Origin: Paradesertivirga sp965650335
GTDB lineage: Bacteria > Bacteroidota > Bacteroidia > Sphingobacteriales > Sphingobacteriaceae
DNA: 64,000 nucleotides
Assembly (NCBI GenBank): GCA_965650335.1
Contig: CBFGOI010000004.1
Coordinates: 1-64,000 of the forward strand
Reading direction: 5' to 3'
The position numbers and the translations under genes are program-made. Under the pieces are notes generated by a model, which was given only the letters and a program-made list of their open reading frames with translations, was not told the origin of the DNA and made no database searches. Positions 17,312 through 25,851 of the stretch are shown here, piece after piece (the stretch's first letter is position 1; every line of letters begins with the position of its first letter).

Positions 17312-17404
17312 GGATAAAGATCAAAAATTTAAATTCAAAAGTTAAAATGAAGAAAACAAAAATAACCACGCCGGGCATTTTTAATTTAAATTTTACCTTT
17401 TTAC

Positions 17405-18379
17405 TTATAAAGCCATCCATCCTTTTTCAAGGATTTCCTTAGCATGGTATGTAATGATAATATTTGCACCAGCGCGTGTGAAAGCATACATGTTTTCCAT
17501 AGTTACTTTCTGTTCGTCAATCCATCCGGCTCTGGCAGCTGCTTTTACCATCGAGTATTCTCCTGAAACATTGTAACAAGCTACAGGCAGATTGGTGTTT
17601 TCTCTTAGGCTTTTTATAACATCCAAATAAGCTAATGCAGGTTTTACCATTAAAATATCAGCACCTTCCTGTTCATCCAGAAAGGCCTCCCTTAAGGTTT
17701 CTTTTGGATTGCGAAAGTCCATCTGGTAAGCTTTTCTATCGCCTTTATTAGGAGCCGAATCTGCAGCTTCGCGAAATGGCCCATAATATCCAGACGCGAA
17801 TTTAATACTGTAGCTCATTATCCCTGTATTAACGAAGCCGCTTGCATCCAAACCGGAACGAATTCCTGAAATACGTCCATCCATCATGTCGGAAGGTGCC
17901 ACCATATCTGCACCGGCCTGCGCATGACTCAAAGCCATTTTTGCCAATACTTCAACGGTTTCATCATTCTGAACATAATCATCGTGCATTATCCCGCAAT
18001 GACCGTGAGTGGTGTAGGCACATGTACATACATCCGTAACAACAAACAAATCCTCGCCAAAGGCTTTCTTCACTTCCCGAACGGCATTGGCAACAACTGA
18101 ATTATCGCTGTAAGCGGTGCTGGCATTCTCAGACTTCTCCTCACCTACGCCGAAAAGTAAAATTTTATTTAAACCCAGCTTTAATAATTGCTCAACATCT
18201 TTTACCAGGGTATCGGCAGAAAAATGGTTAATACCGGGCATTGCATCAATTGCATGACTAATGTTTTTGCCGGGAACCACGAAATAAGGGTATATAAACA
18301 TATCCCTGGATAATCGCGTTTCGGCAACCATTTCACGAACTATGGGGGATTTTCTTAATCTTCTTGGACGGATATTCAT
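17405..18379 (-). CDS. hemB: Porphobilinogen synthase (ALA dehydratase) HemB
   Basis: Condenses two 5-aminolevulinate molecules into porphobilinogen. The cysteine-rich metal loop DVCTCAYTTHGHCG has all three zinc ligands (C118, C120 and C128 in the 324-residue form), so this is a zinc-dependent HemB. Schiff-base lysine motif is MVKPALAYLD and the downstream YNVSGEYSM is present. The ATG at 18379 gives the usual start MNIRPRRLRKSP. An ATG at 18406 would add nine residues unlike the family. It follows the hemC fusion directly. Confidence 0.95.
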   Translation of the reverse strand: MNIRPRRLRKSPIVREMVAETRLSRDMFIYPYFVVPGKNISHAIDAMPGINHFSADTLVKDVEQLLKLGLNKILLFGVGEEKSENASTAYSDNSVVANAVREVKKAFGEDLFVVTDVCTCAYTTHGHCGIMHDDYVQNDETVEVLAKMALSHAQAGADMVAPSDMMDGRISGIRSGLDASGFVNTGIMSYSIKFASGYYGPFREAADSAPNKGDRKAYQMDFRNPKETLREAFLDEQEGADILMVKPALAYLDVIKSLRENTNLPVACYNVSGEYSMVKAAARAGWIDEQKVTMENMYAFTRAGANIIITYHAKEILEKGWMAL

Positions 18380-18414
18380 AAATTTCCAGTTGAGAATAAT
18401 TTCCATTAAGCAGG

Positions 18415-19995
18415 CTAGAGGCCAAACACTGCTTCGACTAAACCTATTTCATCCGGCGAATATGGCAAGGTATATTTCATACCCATTTCATCGAATTTTC
18501 TCCCTGTAGCGCGACCGATGCATATTACCTTTTGACCAGGTTCAATTAAATTGTCGACAAAATAGGCTTCGACGTTAGATGGGCTTGTAAAAATCAACAC
18601 ATCGGCAAAAATAGCTTCGATGTTATCTTCCATAATAGTTTCATATACAGGAAGGTCAATGATCTTGGTTTCGGGAGATAGTGCCTTTTGTATGGTTCGC
18701 AACGAATCTTTTGCACCCGGAAATAATACCGAATGACCATTAGCCAACTCCGCAAATTCTTTTGCAATATCGGCAGTATCGATCCCCTCCTCTTCACCGT
18801 TAAATTCGGGAACGCGGCCAAACATCCGAAGAACATCTTCTGAAGCACGACCCAAAACGCCAAACTTAGTTTTCTTAGAAATTAAAGGGTTAAGCTTAAA
18901 AAAATATTCGATGGCGTTTTTACTACTGAAAAAAATCCAGTCTACATGTTTTAAAATATATGGATCAAGCTTATTGATCATTGGGAAGGTTCGAATCAAT
19001 GAGCGACCGTCTATTTCAATGTTGTGATTTTCAAGAGCCCGGCGGAAATAACTGGATTCAGAAATACCACGGGTTATAAAAACCTTCTTTGGGAGCTTTC
19101 TATCCTTGGCAAACTTAGATACAATTCGCTCGGCAAGTCCTTCAGTAGTTTCGGCTTCAAGAAAAAGTCTGTCGGGGAAAGAGTCGCCTTCTTCGGCTTT
19201 TGAAGTCCAAACTTGAAACTTATCGCCTTCCTTTCTGCAATAGCAGCCTAAAGGCATATGACAACCTCCATTAAAGAGATTCAATACTTTACGTTCAACC
19301 GCAATCTCTTCGGCGACAGAGGCGTTATGCAATACCTGCAAGCGTTTAAATAATTCAGTATCGCTTTCGCGAATCTGAATAGCCAGCACTCCCTGGGCGG
19401 GTGAAGGAATGAATTCCATCGGCTCAAGCTCTTCAACGTAAAACTCACTAAGATCTATTCCCAATCGCTGAACGCCGGCTTTAGCGATCATTATAGCATC
19501 GTAATCTTCATCCCGCAGCTTCTGAATCCGCGTAGGGACGTTTCCACGAAGATCTTCAACCTCTAAATCAGGACGAAGAGATAATAATTGAGCTTTACGA
19601 CGGTTAGATGAGGTACCCACCATGCCGGCAAACTTTATAGACAACTTTTGTTTAATGTCTACACAGTCTTTTAAGATCAGGAGCAATTCATGCGGATCTT
19701 CGCGTTCTGAAACTGCTGCGATTATTAAACCGGGGGGATTTTGAGTAGGAAGATCTTTATGAGAGTGAACGGCAATATCAATAGAACCGTTTAAAAGTTC
19801 TTCTTCTAATTCCTTAGTAAAGAATCCTTTACCCTCCAATTTATCTAATCGGAGATTAAGAATACTATCCCCTTGGGTTTTGATTATTTTTAATTCTGCA
19901 TTTATACCGTACTCGGAAAGCCTATCTTTTACATGATTTGCCTGCCAAAGCGCAAGATCGCTGCCCCGTGTTCCTATGATGAGTTTATTTTTCAC
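18415..19995 (-). CDS. hemC: Hydroxymethylbilane synthase-uroporphyrinogen-III synthase fusion (HemC-HemD)
   Basis: Residues 1 to about 300 are hydroxymethylbilane synthase: HSHKDLPT carries the catalytic Asp, and C245 in NGGCHMPLG is the dipyrromethane-cofactor cysteine. Residues ~305-526 look like a full uroporphyrinogen-III synthase: DWIFFSSKNAIEYFF, VLFPGAKDSL, LPVYETI, DVLIFTSPSNVEAYF and CIGRATGRKF fall in the expected order. The fusion would make and cyclise hydroxymethylbilane without releasing this unstable intermediate. Translation starts at GTG (19995). A second, separate HemD lies at 50877-51644. Confidence 0.93.
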   Translation of the reverse strand: MKNKLIIGTRGSDLALWQANHVKDRLSEYGINAELKIIKTQGDSILNLRLDKLEGKGFFTKELEEELLNGSIDIAVHSHKDLPTQNPPGLIIAAVSEREDPHELLLILKDCVDIKQKLSIKFAGMVGTSSNRRKAQLLSLRPDLEVEDLRGNVPTRIQKLRDEDYDAIMIAKAGVQRLGIDLSEFYVEELEPMEFIPSPAQGVLAIQIRESDTELFKRLQVLHNASVAEEIAVERKVLNLFNGGCHMPLGCYCRKEGDKFQVWTSKAEEGDSFPDRLFLEAETTEGLAERIVSKFAKDRKLPKKVFITRGISESSYFRRALENHNIEIDGRSLIRTFPMINKLDPYILKHVDWIFFSSKNAIEYFFKLNPLISKKTKFGVLGRASEDVLRMFGRVPEFNGEEEGIDTADIAKEFAELANGHSVLFPGAKDSLRTIQKALSPETKIIDLPVYETIMEDNIEAIFADVLIFTSPSNVEAYFVDNLIEPGQKVICIGRATGRKFDEMGMKYTLPYSPDEIGLVEAVFGL

Positions 19996-20025
19996 AATAA
20001 AAGTAAATTGAATAATTGGAAAAGC

Positions 20026-21252
20026 TTAGCTATTGTTTACCAATATCTCTTTTGCCATGACCATTGGAACGCTAATATATTTCTTTTCCATATAGTTCAT
20101 AATCTTTTCAAGCACTTCGCGTGAATTGGTATCCAATTGACCTATATCATTCGCGAAGATCGAATTTACTGCAACGCTTCTGATTTCTTTTATTTTTAGA
20201 GGAACGTCTCGCATGGCAAGTTCTATCTGACGTTGCTTTAGTATCGGCCTGAATTCATTTATACTTTCCTCGATAATTTGCTCGGCATGTACAAGCTCCT
20301 GATAGCGTTCCTGCATATTTTGATTGGCAACTTCCTGCAATCCTCTAACTTCGATAAAATGGACAGGATTGGAAGTTAAAACCTCCGGACAGGTATCATT
20401 AGGAATAGCAAGATCGACGATTACTTTCTTTTCAGTATCTCCGATTAAAAGCGAATTGTAGACTTCTTTTGTAATAATAGGACTTACAGCACTCGTACAG
20501 GTGATTATTACATCAAAACCGTTTTTGTAATTCTGTAATTCTGCAAGACTGTAGGCCTTACCATTTAACTCTCGGGCTAGAGATTCCGCATTTTCTAAGG
20601 TGCGATTAAAAATGGCAAAGTTTGAATATTTATGTTTTTGGAGGTATTTGCAAATATTTTTATTGGTTTCTCCGGCTCCTATTATAAGAATTCTGGAATT
20701 GGAGCACATGTTTAAATCACGAAGTTTGCGATATGCAAGGGAAACTACAGAGATGGGATTTTGAGAGATTTTGGTTTTTGTGTAAACTTCTTTAGCGGTT
20801 TTAACAACATGCGCCATAACAATTCGCATGAAATCTCCGGTAAAACCGGCTTTTCTACAAGTCTCATACGACTTTCGAACCTGTGCAAGAATTTCCTTTT
20901 CACCTACGACCAGGCTTTCCAATGAACACGAAACGCGAAGCAAATGATTAAAAGCCTGCTCATCTTCATAGGTATTCACTTTACTTACGAAATCATCCAG
21001 CATATTCAGCGGAATGCAAAAGTTAAGTGTTTGAATAAACTCTTTTATGAAATCGAACGTTAATTGCTGTGAAGCGGAAAAAACAAATTCGACCCTGTTA
21101 CACGTACCGATGTAAAATATCTCAGGTATATCAAATTTCTCTCTAACGTCATTCAATCTTCCTACTAATGTCTGATTACAGATCACCAGTTTCCCCAACT
21201 CCTTTAAATCTATCTGCTGATGAGTGAATGCTAAAACTTTTAAATGCTTCAA
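20026..21252 (-). CDS. hemA: Glutamyl-tRNA reductase HemA
   Basis: NADPH-dependent reduction of glutamyl-tRNA to glutamate-1-semialdehyde, the committed step of the C5 heme route. Catalytic C51 is in IGTCNRVEF. VVGEKEILAQVRKSYE and the Rossmann segment RILIIGAGETNKNI follow, then a C-terminal helical dimerisation domain; the 408 residues fit. The apparent start is a TTG (21252), 29 bases after a -7 promoter element, which may hold down expression of this rate-limiting enzyme. It is the first gene of the heme cluster. Confidence 0.95.
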   Translation of the reverse strand: MKHLKVLAFTHQQIDLKELGKLVICNQTLVGRLNDVREKFDIPEIFYIGTCNRVEFVFSASQQLTFDFIKEFIQTLNFCIPLNMLDDFVSKVNTYEDEQAFNHLLRVSCSLESLVVGEKEILAQVRKSYETCRKAGFTGDFMRIVMAHVVKTAKEVYTKTKISQNPISVVSLAYRKLRDLNMCSNSRILIIGAGETNKNICKYLQKHKYSNFAIFNRTLENAESLARELNGKAYSLAELQNYKNGFDVIITCTSAVSPIITKEVYNSLLIGDTEKKVIVDLAIPNDTCPEVLTSNPVHFIEVRGLQEVANQNMQERYQELVHAEQIIEESINEFRPILKQRQIELAMRDVPLKIKEIRSVAVNSIFANDIGQLDTNSREVLEKIMNYMEKKYISVPMVMAKEILVNNS

Positions 21253-21281
21253 AGCTTGAAAGTATCTTAAAAAACCCGAAA

Positions 21282-21289
21282 CAAAGGTA
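21282..21289 (-). promoter_or_regulatory. -7 promoter element for the heme operon
   Basis: Minus-strand TACCTTTG is an exact TAnnTTTG match, 29 bases before the hemA start. It is the only clear promoter upstream of the minus-strand heme cluster; gaps inside the cluster are at most 93 bases. Confidence 0.55.
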
Positions 21290-21495
21290 AATAATAAGCA
21301 TTCACGCCGTTGTCATTCCTTTGTCAAACAGAAGTATTTAGAACGCTTTTAAATAAAACATGCCTTTTAGCTGACCCAATAAATATCCTAAAAGGATTAA
21401 AAAGAGGCCTAAATAAAAAAATAATAGAAAAATTATCCTACAACAATAATTTTCAGTTTATTTGAAGCTGATTTAGAGAAGAGGATATACCACCC

Positions 21496-21963
21496 ATGAA
21501 TAAAACATTACCTTCTGAAGACCTTATTGAGAATGTGCGTACTGCCCCAGGTTTTCTTTTATGGCAAATGGAAATGTGTTGGCAGAGGATAATAAACAAG
21601 GCCCTGCTAGAGGTTGATCTTACTTATACACAATTTATTGTTCTGTCTATTTGCGGCTGGCTGACCAAAGAAAACAACAGTGTTTATCAGCATCAGGTGG
21701 CAAAATATTCTGGCATAGACCGAATGATGACTTCCAGAATTCTCTCGAGTCTGGAAAATAAAGAATATATTCATCGTATTAAAATTGATGGAGATGCTCG
21801 TGCTAAACTTGTTATTTTCACGGATAAAGGCAAAAAAGTATTAGATTTATCGCTAAAGACGGTTTCTGATATGGAAGCAAATTTCTTCAAACTCAGTGAT
21901 AAGAACTTTGTTGATTCCATGAACGATATCTTATCAGACTGCGCTAATCTTCAAAATGTTTAA
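21496..21963 (+). CDS. MarR-family transcriptional regulator
   Basis: Winged-helix regulator of 155 residues. Residues ~20-40 are the dimerisation helix, and the wHTH core reads YTQFIVLSICGW, HQVAKYSGIDRMMTSRILSSLE (recognition helix) and the KIDGDARAKLVIFTDKG wing. It overlaps the following hydrolase gene by 8 bases, so the pair is one unit and the hydrolase is the most likely target. It is divergent from hemA across 243 bases, which leaves open some effect on the heme promoter. Confidence 0.88.
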   Translation: MNKTLPSEDLIENVRTAPGFLLWQMEMCWQRIINKALLEVDLTYTQFIVLSICGWLTKENNSVYQHQVAKYSGIDRMMTSRILSSLENKEYIHRIKIDGDARAKLVIFTDKGKKVLDLSLKTVSDMEANFFKLSDKNFVDSMNDILSDCANLQNV

Positions 21964-22789
21964 TCATAGTTATACTATATCAGGGTCTGCGAATAAACAG
22001 ATCGAAATTGACTATATCTCATCCGACAAAGACCAGGTAAAACCGCTTGTTATATTTGTTCACGGCTTTAAAGGCTTTAAAAACTGGGGCACCCATGATT
22101 TAATGGCGACTTATTTTGCGGGTCAGGGGCTTAACTTTCTGAAATTTAATTTTTCACATAACGGGATAGGTCAGAAGCAAGGCGACTTTTTCGACGACTT
22201 AGAAGGGTTTTCCAAAAACACTTTTTCAAAAGAACTATTCGATCTGAATCAGGTAATTACTTTTGCCCTAAGTGGCGAACAATTCAGTAAACCTTCAGAA
22301 ATATATTTAATTGGACACAGCCTGGGCGGTGGAATCAGTATTATTCAGGCATCCGAAGATAAATCTGTAAGAAAACTCGCAACATGGGCATCTATCAGCA
22401 GCTTCAGAAATTTATGGTCGCCGGAACAGGAAGTCGAATGGAGAAAAAATGGTGTGTTATACTTTTTGAATTCCAGAACCAATCAACAAATGCCGGTTTC
22501 TTTTGATCTTCTTGAGGATCTGAGCGAACATACAGACAGGCTTGATTTACTTGCTGCAGCAAGAAAAACTTCGCAAAACTGGTTAATAATTCATGGTGAA
22601 GCTGATACCAGCGTTCACTATAAGCATGCTCTTGAGTTACATAACCAACAACCAACTAGTCAACTATTGCTTCTTCCCTCTGCAGATCATGTGTTTTGCG
22701 CAAAACATCCCTGGAATGAGGAATCCATTCCAAATGAACTAAAGCAGGCTTGGGACGCTACAATTGCATTTTTCAAATCTGATTATTAG
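21956..22789 (+). CDS. Alpha/beta hydrolase
   Basis: Soluble serine hydrolase of 277 residues with an alpha/beta fold. The oxyanion region is VIFVHGFKGFKNWG, the nucleophile elbow GHSLGGG has S122, the acid is in HGEADTSVHY and the catalytic His in SADHVFC. No signal peptide is seen, so it is cytoplasmic. It is translationally coupled to the MarR regulator by an 8-base overlap. The substrate is unknown; esterase or dienelactone-hydrolase-like activity on a small carbonyl compound is plausible. Confidence 0.85.
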   Translation: MFNHSYTISGSANKQIEIDYISSDKDQVKPLVIFVHGFKGFKNWGTHDLMATYFAGQGLNFLKFNFSHNGIGQKQGDFFDDLEGFSKNTFSKELFDLNQVITFALSGEQFSKPSEIYLIGHSLGGGISIIQASEDKSVRKLATWASISSFRNLWSPEQEVEWRKNGVLYFLNSRTNQQMPVSFDLLEDLSEHTDRLDLLAAARKTSQNWLIIHGEADTSVHYKHALELHNQQPTSQLLLLPSADHVFCAKHPWNEESIPNELKQAWDATIAFFKSDY

Positions 22790-22877
22790 TGGCGTGCGAT
22801 TTTTCCCGCGGTTCAAAACCCATTCATTGCGGTATTAACAATCAAATTCTTATTTTCATCGTTTTATACCAGAGTAC

Positions 22878-23429
22878 ATGAAACAAGTTGAAGACTCGGA
22901 AATACTCGAACTGTTTGCTAACGAACGCACCAGAAATGAAGCGTTTTCTCTATTGATAAAAAAATACCAGCAAAAAATTTACTGGCACATTCGAAGAATG
23001 GTAATTGATCATGACGATGCTGATGACCTGGTACAGGATACGTTTGTTAAAGTTTGGAAGTACCTGGGAAATTTCAGAAATGATTCACAATTATATACCT
23101 GGCTATACCGGATAGCATCCAACGAATGCATCACTTTTCTGAATAAAAAGAAACAAAAAAATAACGTTTCAATGGACGAATTGCCTTATGACTTATCTGA
23201 TACACTTGCAGATAGCAGCCAGATATCAGGCGATAAAATCCAATTGAAGCTTCAGCAGGCCCTCATCACTCTGCCCGAAAAGCAACGATTGGTTTTTAAC
23301 ATGAAATACTATGATGACATGAAATATGAGGAAATATCGCAGGTGTTAGGCACCAGCGTCGGCGCCTTAAAAGCTTCATTTCACATCGCCGTAAAGAAAA
23401 TTGAAAGTTATTTAACAAATAATGATTAA
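22878..23429 (+). CDS. RNA polymerase ECF sigma factor
   Basis: A 183-residue ECF sigma factor. Region 2 contains DDADDLVQDTFVKVWKYL and the promoter-melting TWLYRIASNECITFL; region 4 is the MKYEEISQVLGTSVGALKASF helix-turn-helix. It starts a three-gene plus-strand cassette with a single-span protein and a small secreted helical protein, a common Bacteroidota arrangement for an envelope-stress-type sigma factor. It differs in sequence from the ECF factor at 9467-10087 and has no barrel partner. Confidence 0.92.
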   Translation: MKQVEDSEILELFANERTRNEAFSLLIKKYQQKIYWHIRRMVIDHDDADDLVQDTFVKVWKYLGNFRNDSQLYTWLYRIASNECITFLNKKKQKNNVSMDELPYDLSDTLADSSQISGDKIQLKLQQALITLPEKQRLVFNMKYYDDMKYEEISQVLGTSVGALKASFHIAVKKIESYLTNND

Positions 23430-23459
23430 ACCATCCGCACAAAAAACATTCAGTATTAT

Positions 23460-24089
23460 ATGGATTTGAATGAAATGAATGAGAATTGGCAGGAATACGC
23501 TCCAACTCTTGCTGGGATGGAGAAAGCAAATCCGTTTTCTGTACCTGAAGGCTATTTTGAAGTGATGCAAGAACAATTGCATTCCAGAATCAGTATTAAT
23601 CAGTTCGATAATAATGAGAATTATTTTACAGTTCCCGACAAGTATTTTGAAACCCTTCCAGATAAACTTAGGTCAATAAGCACGCTCGAACAATTAAAGG
23701 AAACATCCGAATTAGAAGTATTTCAGGTACCGGAAGGATATTTTGACTCACTTGAGCAACGAATTAAAGCCAAAGTTAAGGCTGATGAGCTGAATGCAGC
23801 GCCGACAAAGATTAAGCGCCTGCACGCTAACTGGATCACCTATGCCGCAGCTGCATGTATTACGGCAATTATTAGTTTTGGAATTTATTTCAATACTCAA
23901 AACAACAATATAGAAGCTCAAATGGCAAAGTTGCCTGCCGACGAAATAGTTGACTATTTACAGCTTTACGCTGATGCAGGAGATGCACCTCTGATTATTA
24001 AGAGCATTGGAGCTGAAATTGATATTTCTGAGATCGGTTCTGAAGTTTCGGAGCAGGAGATTGAGCAATATCTTGATTTAAATTTATAA
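23460..24089 (+). CDS. Single-span anti-sigma-like protein with VPxxYF repeats
   Basis: This 209-residue protein has three spaced copies of a short motif in its N-terminal half: NPFSVPEGYFEVMQ (24-37), NYFTVPDKYFETLP (54-67) and EVFQVPEGYFDSLE (86-99). One membrane helix follows (about 125-144, ITYAAAACITAIISFGIYF) and then an acidic C-terminus. Cytosolic N-terminus, single span and position directly after an ECF sigma gene point to a sigma-binding regulator, with the repeats as possible contact peptides. No formal domain is recognised. Confidence 0.65.
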   Translation: MDLNEMNENWQEYAPTLAGMEKANPFSVPEGYFEVMQEQLHSRISINQFDNNENYFTVPDKYFETLPDKLRSISTLEQLKETSELEVFQVPEGYFDSLEQRIKAKVKADELNAAPTKIKRLHANWITYAAAACITAIISFGIYFNTQNNNIEAQMAKLPADEIVDYLQLYADAGDAPLIIKSIGAEIDISEIGSEVSEQEIEQYLDLNL

Positions 24090-24092
24090 AAA

Positions 24093-24506
24093 ATGAGACC
24101 CTGGATTTATAGTATATTAATAGGACTGAGTTTGTGGCTACCCGCAAATGCCCAGCCAAGAAGAAACAACATTGAGGCTGTAAAAGCAGCATTTATCACA
24201 CAAAAATTAGAGTTAACACCGGAAGAATCGCAAAAATTCTGGCCGGTTTACAATAATTATCAGCAAGAGCTTAAAAAGTTAATTTTGATAAAGAACAGTC
24301 AGCGAAGAGCTTTGAAAGAAAACGCAGAGGCAGAGCCGGTGGATGAACTTGAAATTGACAGCGAAATTCTTGAGCTGAGAAAACGGTACAGAGGAGAATT
24401 TGCCAAGGTATTGCCCCGACAGAAAGCGGCATTGGTATACCCGACCGAACGCGAATTCCGACAACAGCTAATCGAGCAGTTGCAGAAGAGAAAGAAAAAA
24501 AATTAA
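24093..24506 (+). CDS. Secreted helical protein of ECF cassette (Spy/CpxP-like)
   Basis: The 137-residue product has an N-terminal signal peptide ending ANAQP. A helical, highly charged body follows, containing LTPEESQKFWPVYNNYQQ, which recalls periplasmic LTxxQ-type (Spy/CpxP-like) stress proteins. Homologues in Bacteroidota are often labelled sensor of ECF-type sigma factor. It is 3 bases after the anti-sigma-like gene, so the three are cotranscribed. It probably acts in the periplasm as a chaperone or sensor; this is inference. Confidence 0.65.
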   Translation: MRPWIYSILIGLSLWLPANAQPRRNNIEAVKAAFITQKLELTPEESQKFWPVYNNYQQELKKLILIKNSQRRALKENAEAEPVDELEIDSEILELRKRYRGEFAKVLPRQKAALVYPTEREFRQQLIEQLQKRKKKN

Positions 24507-24546
24507 AAGTACAAAAGCCTCAAACCTCTGAGGCTTTTGTACTTTT
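24505..24546. terminator. 18-bp perfect hairpin between ECF cassette and aminotransferase
   Basis: Arms aaaagtacaaaagcctca and tgaggcttttgtactttt are perfectly complementary over 18 bp with a 6-base loop. It begins within the stop codon of the upstream gene and ends 5 bases before the next ATG at 24552. The A/T-rich stem ends give a T run on both strands. It is a strong terminator candidate, and it would also fold away the 5' leader of the aminotransferase gene. Confidence 0.85.
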
Positions 24547-24551
24547 ACATA

Positions 24552-25739
24552 ATGTTGAATCTGCGACAGTTATTCTTGCTCAATAATGCCCAAACATCAT
24601 TAAGTCCTCGTTTACTGGAAATTGAACGGGCTGAAGGGATGTATTTATATAGTCCGGCTGGCAAAAAATATATGGACATGGTTTCCGGCTTTGCTGTAAG
24701 CAATGTTGGGCACCGCCATCCCAAAGTTGTGCAGGCCATAAAAGACCAGGTTGACAAGTATATGCATCTATCGGTTTATGGCGAATTTGTGCAGGCACCG
24801 CAGGTACTGTTTGCAGAAAAGCTTGTCTCGATCCTGCCGGAAAGTCTTAACTCCGTTTATTTCGTTAATTCAGGAACGGAGGCCACTGAAGGGGCTCTAA
24901 AACTTGCTAAACGCTTTACTGGCAGAACCAAGATTGTTTCTTATTATAACGCCTATCACGGAAGTACTCACGGTGCTTTAAGTGTAATGGGAAACGAGTA
25001 TTATAAACAGGCGTACGGACCATTACTACCCAATATATCTTTTATACATTTCAATCAGCTCCCTGATTTAGAACAGATTGATTCGGATACTGCATGCGTA
25101 ATTCTGGAAACCATTCAGGGTGAAGCGGGTATCAGAGTTCCAGACAAAGAATACCTTACCGCACTTCGGAACCGGTGCACGGAAACCGGAGCCTTATTGA
25201 TTTTGGATGAAATTCAAACGGGATTTGGCCGTACCGGACAACTATTTGCTTTTGAGCATTTCGACATTGTTCCTGATATACTTTTACTAGCCAAAGGCAT
25301 CGGTGGCGGAATGCCTATCGGCGCTTTTATTGCAAACCGAAAGGTGATGGCTTGCCTTACGGAAAACCCTATATTGGGACATATTACAACATTTGGCGGA
25401 CATCCGGTTTGCTGTGCAGCCGGACTGGCAACACTGGGCGCACTGCTCGACGAAAATTTGCTTCTCGATATAGATAAAAAAGAAGCCCTGTTCAGAAAAT
25501 TATTGGTTCATCCGCTGATTAAAGAAGTGCGTGGAAAAGGCTTGATGTTAGCGATCCAGCTAGAGACATTTGAACAAGTTGAATTTGTAAGCAAAGATGT
25601 TACAGATAATGGTGTAATTATCGATTGGTTCCTTCATTGTGATACCGCCTTACGACTTGCACCTCCCTTAATTATTTCAGATGAGGAAATTCGAACTGCC
25701 TGCGAAGTAATTTTAAGCACTCTTAGAAAACTGGGCTAA
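24552..25739 (+). CDS. Class III aminotransferase (acetylornithine/GABA type)
   Basis: PLP aminotransferase, 395 residues from the ATG at 24552. Visible are NSGTEATEGALKLAKRF, DEIQTGFGRTG and the PLP lysine K248 in LAKGIGGGMPIG. It resembles the aspartate-aminotransferase-superfamily members annotated as acetylornithine, ornithine or 4-aminobutyrate transaminases; the exact substrate cannot be told. No arginine genes are near. It precedes the ATP-grasp/alpha-E/transglutaminase genes by 112 bases on the same strand and could supply an amino compound to them, but a hairpin separates the two. Confidence 0.87.
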   Translation: MLNLRQLFLLNNAQTSLSPRLLEIERAEGMYLYSPAGKKYMDMVSGFAVSNVGHRHPKVVQAIKDQVDKYMHLSVYGEFVQAPQVLFAEKLVSILPESLNSVYFVNSGTEATEGALKLAKRFTGRTKIVSYYNAYHGSTHGALSVMGNEYYKQAYGPLLPNISFIHFNQLPDLEQIDSDTACVILETIQGEAGIRVPDKEYLTALRNRCTETGALLILDEIQTGFGRTGQLFAFEHFDIVPDILLLAKGIGGGMPIGAFIANRKVMACLTENPILGHITTFGGHPVCCAAGLATLGALLDENLLLDIDKKEALFRKLLVHPLIKEVRGKGLMLAIQLETFEQVEFVSKDVTDNGVIIDWFLHCDTALRLAPPLIISDEEIRTACEVILSTLRKLG

Positions 25740-25743
25740 TAAA

Positions 25744-25772
25744 TTTTCTCATTTACTTTAAAAATGAGAAAA
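25744..25772 (+). terminator. AT-rich hairpin after the aminotransferase
   Basis: An 11-bp stem (ttttctcattt / aaatgagaaaa) closes a 7-base loop 4 bases after the stop. On the plus strand it is followed by A rather than T, so it is only a weak terminator candidate. Confidence 0.35.
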
Positions 25773-25822
25773 ACACAATAAAAAATACTCGTACCGTTCA
25801 AATATCTGAGTTTTATTTCCCA

Positions 25823-25830
25823 TATATTTA
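25823..25830 (+). promoter_or_regulatory. Candidate -7 element for the ATP-grasp operon
   Basis: TATATTTA matches TAnnTTTG at all but the last base and lies 21 bases before the ATG at 25852. Confidence 0.3.
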
Positions 25831-25851
25831 CAGAAACCGAATTTTCCATCT

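Noticed and set aside
17312..17404. Inverted AT-rich words (aaaatttaaatt / aatttaaatttt) between hemB and hemL as an operator
   Set aside because: Expected by chance in such AT-rich sequence; arms are about 40 bases apart and of low complexity.
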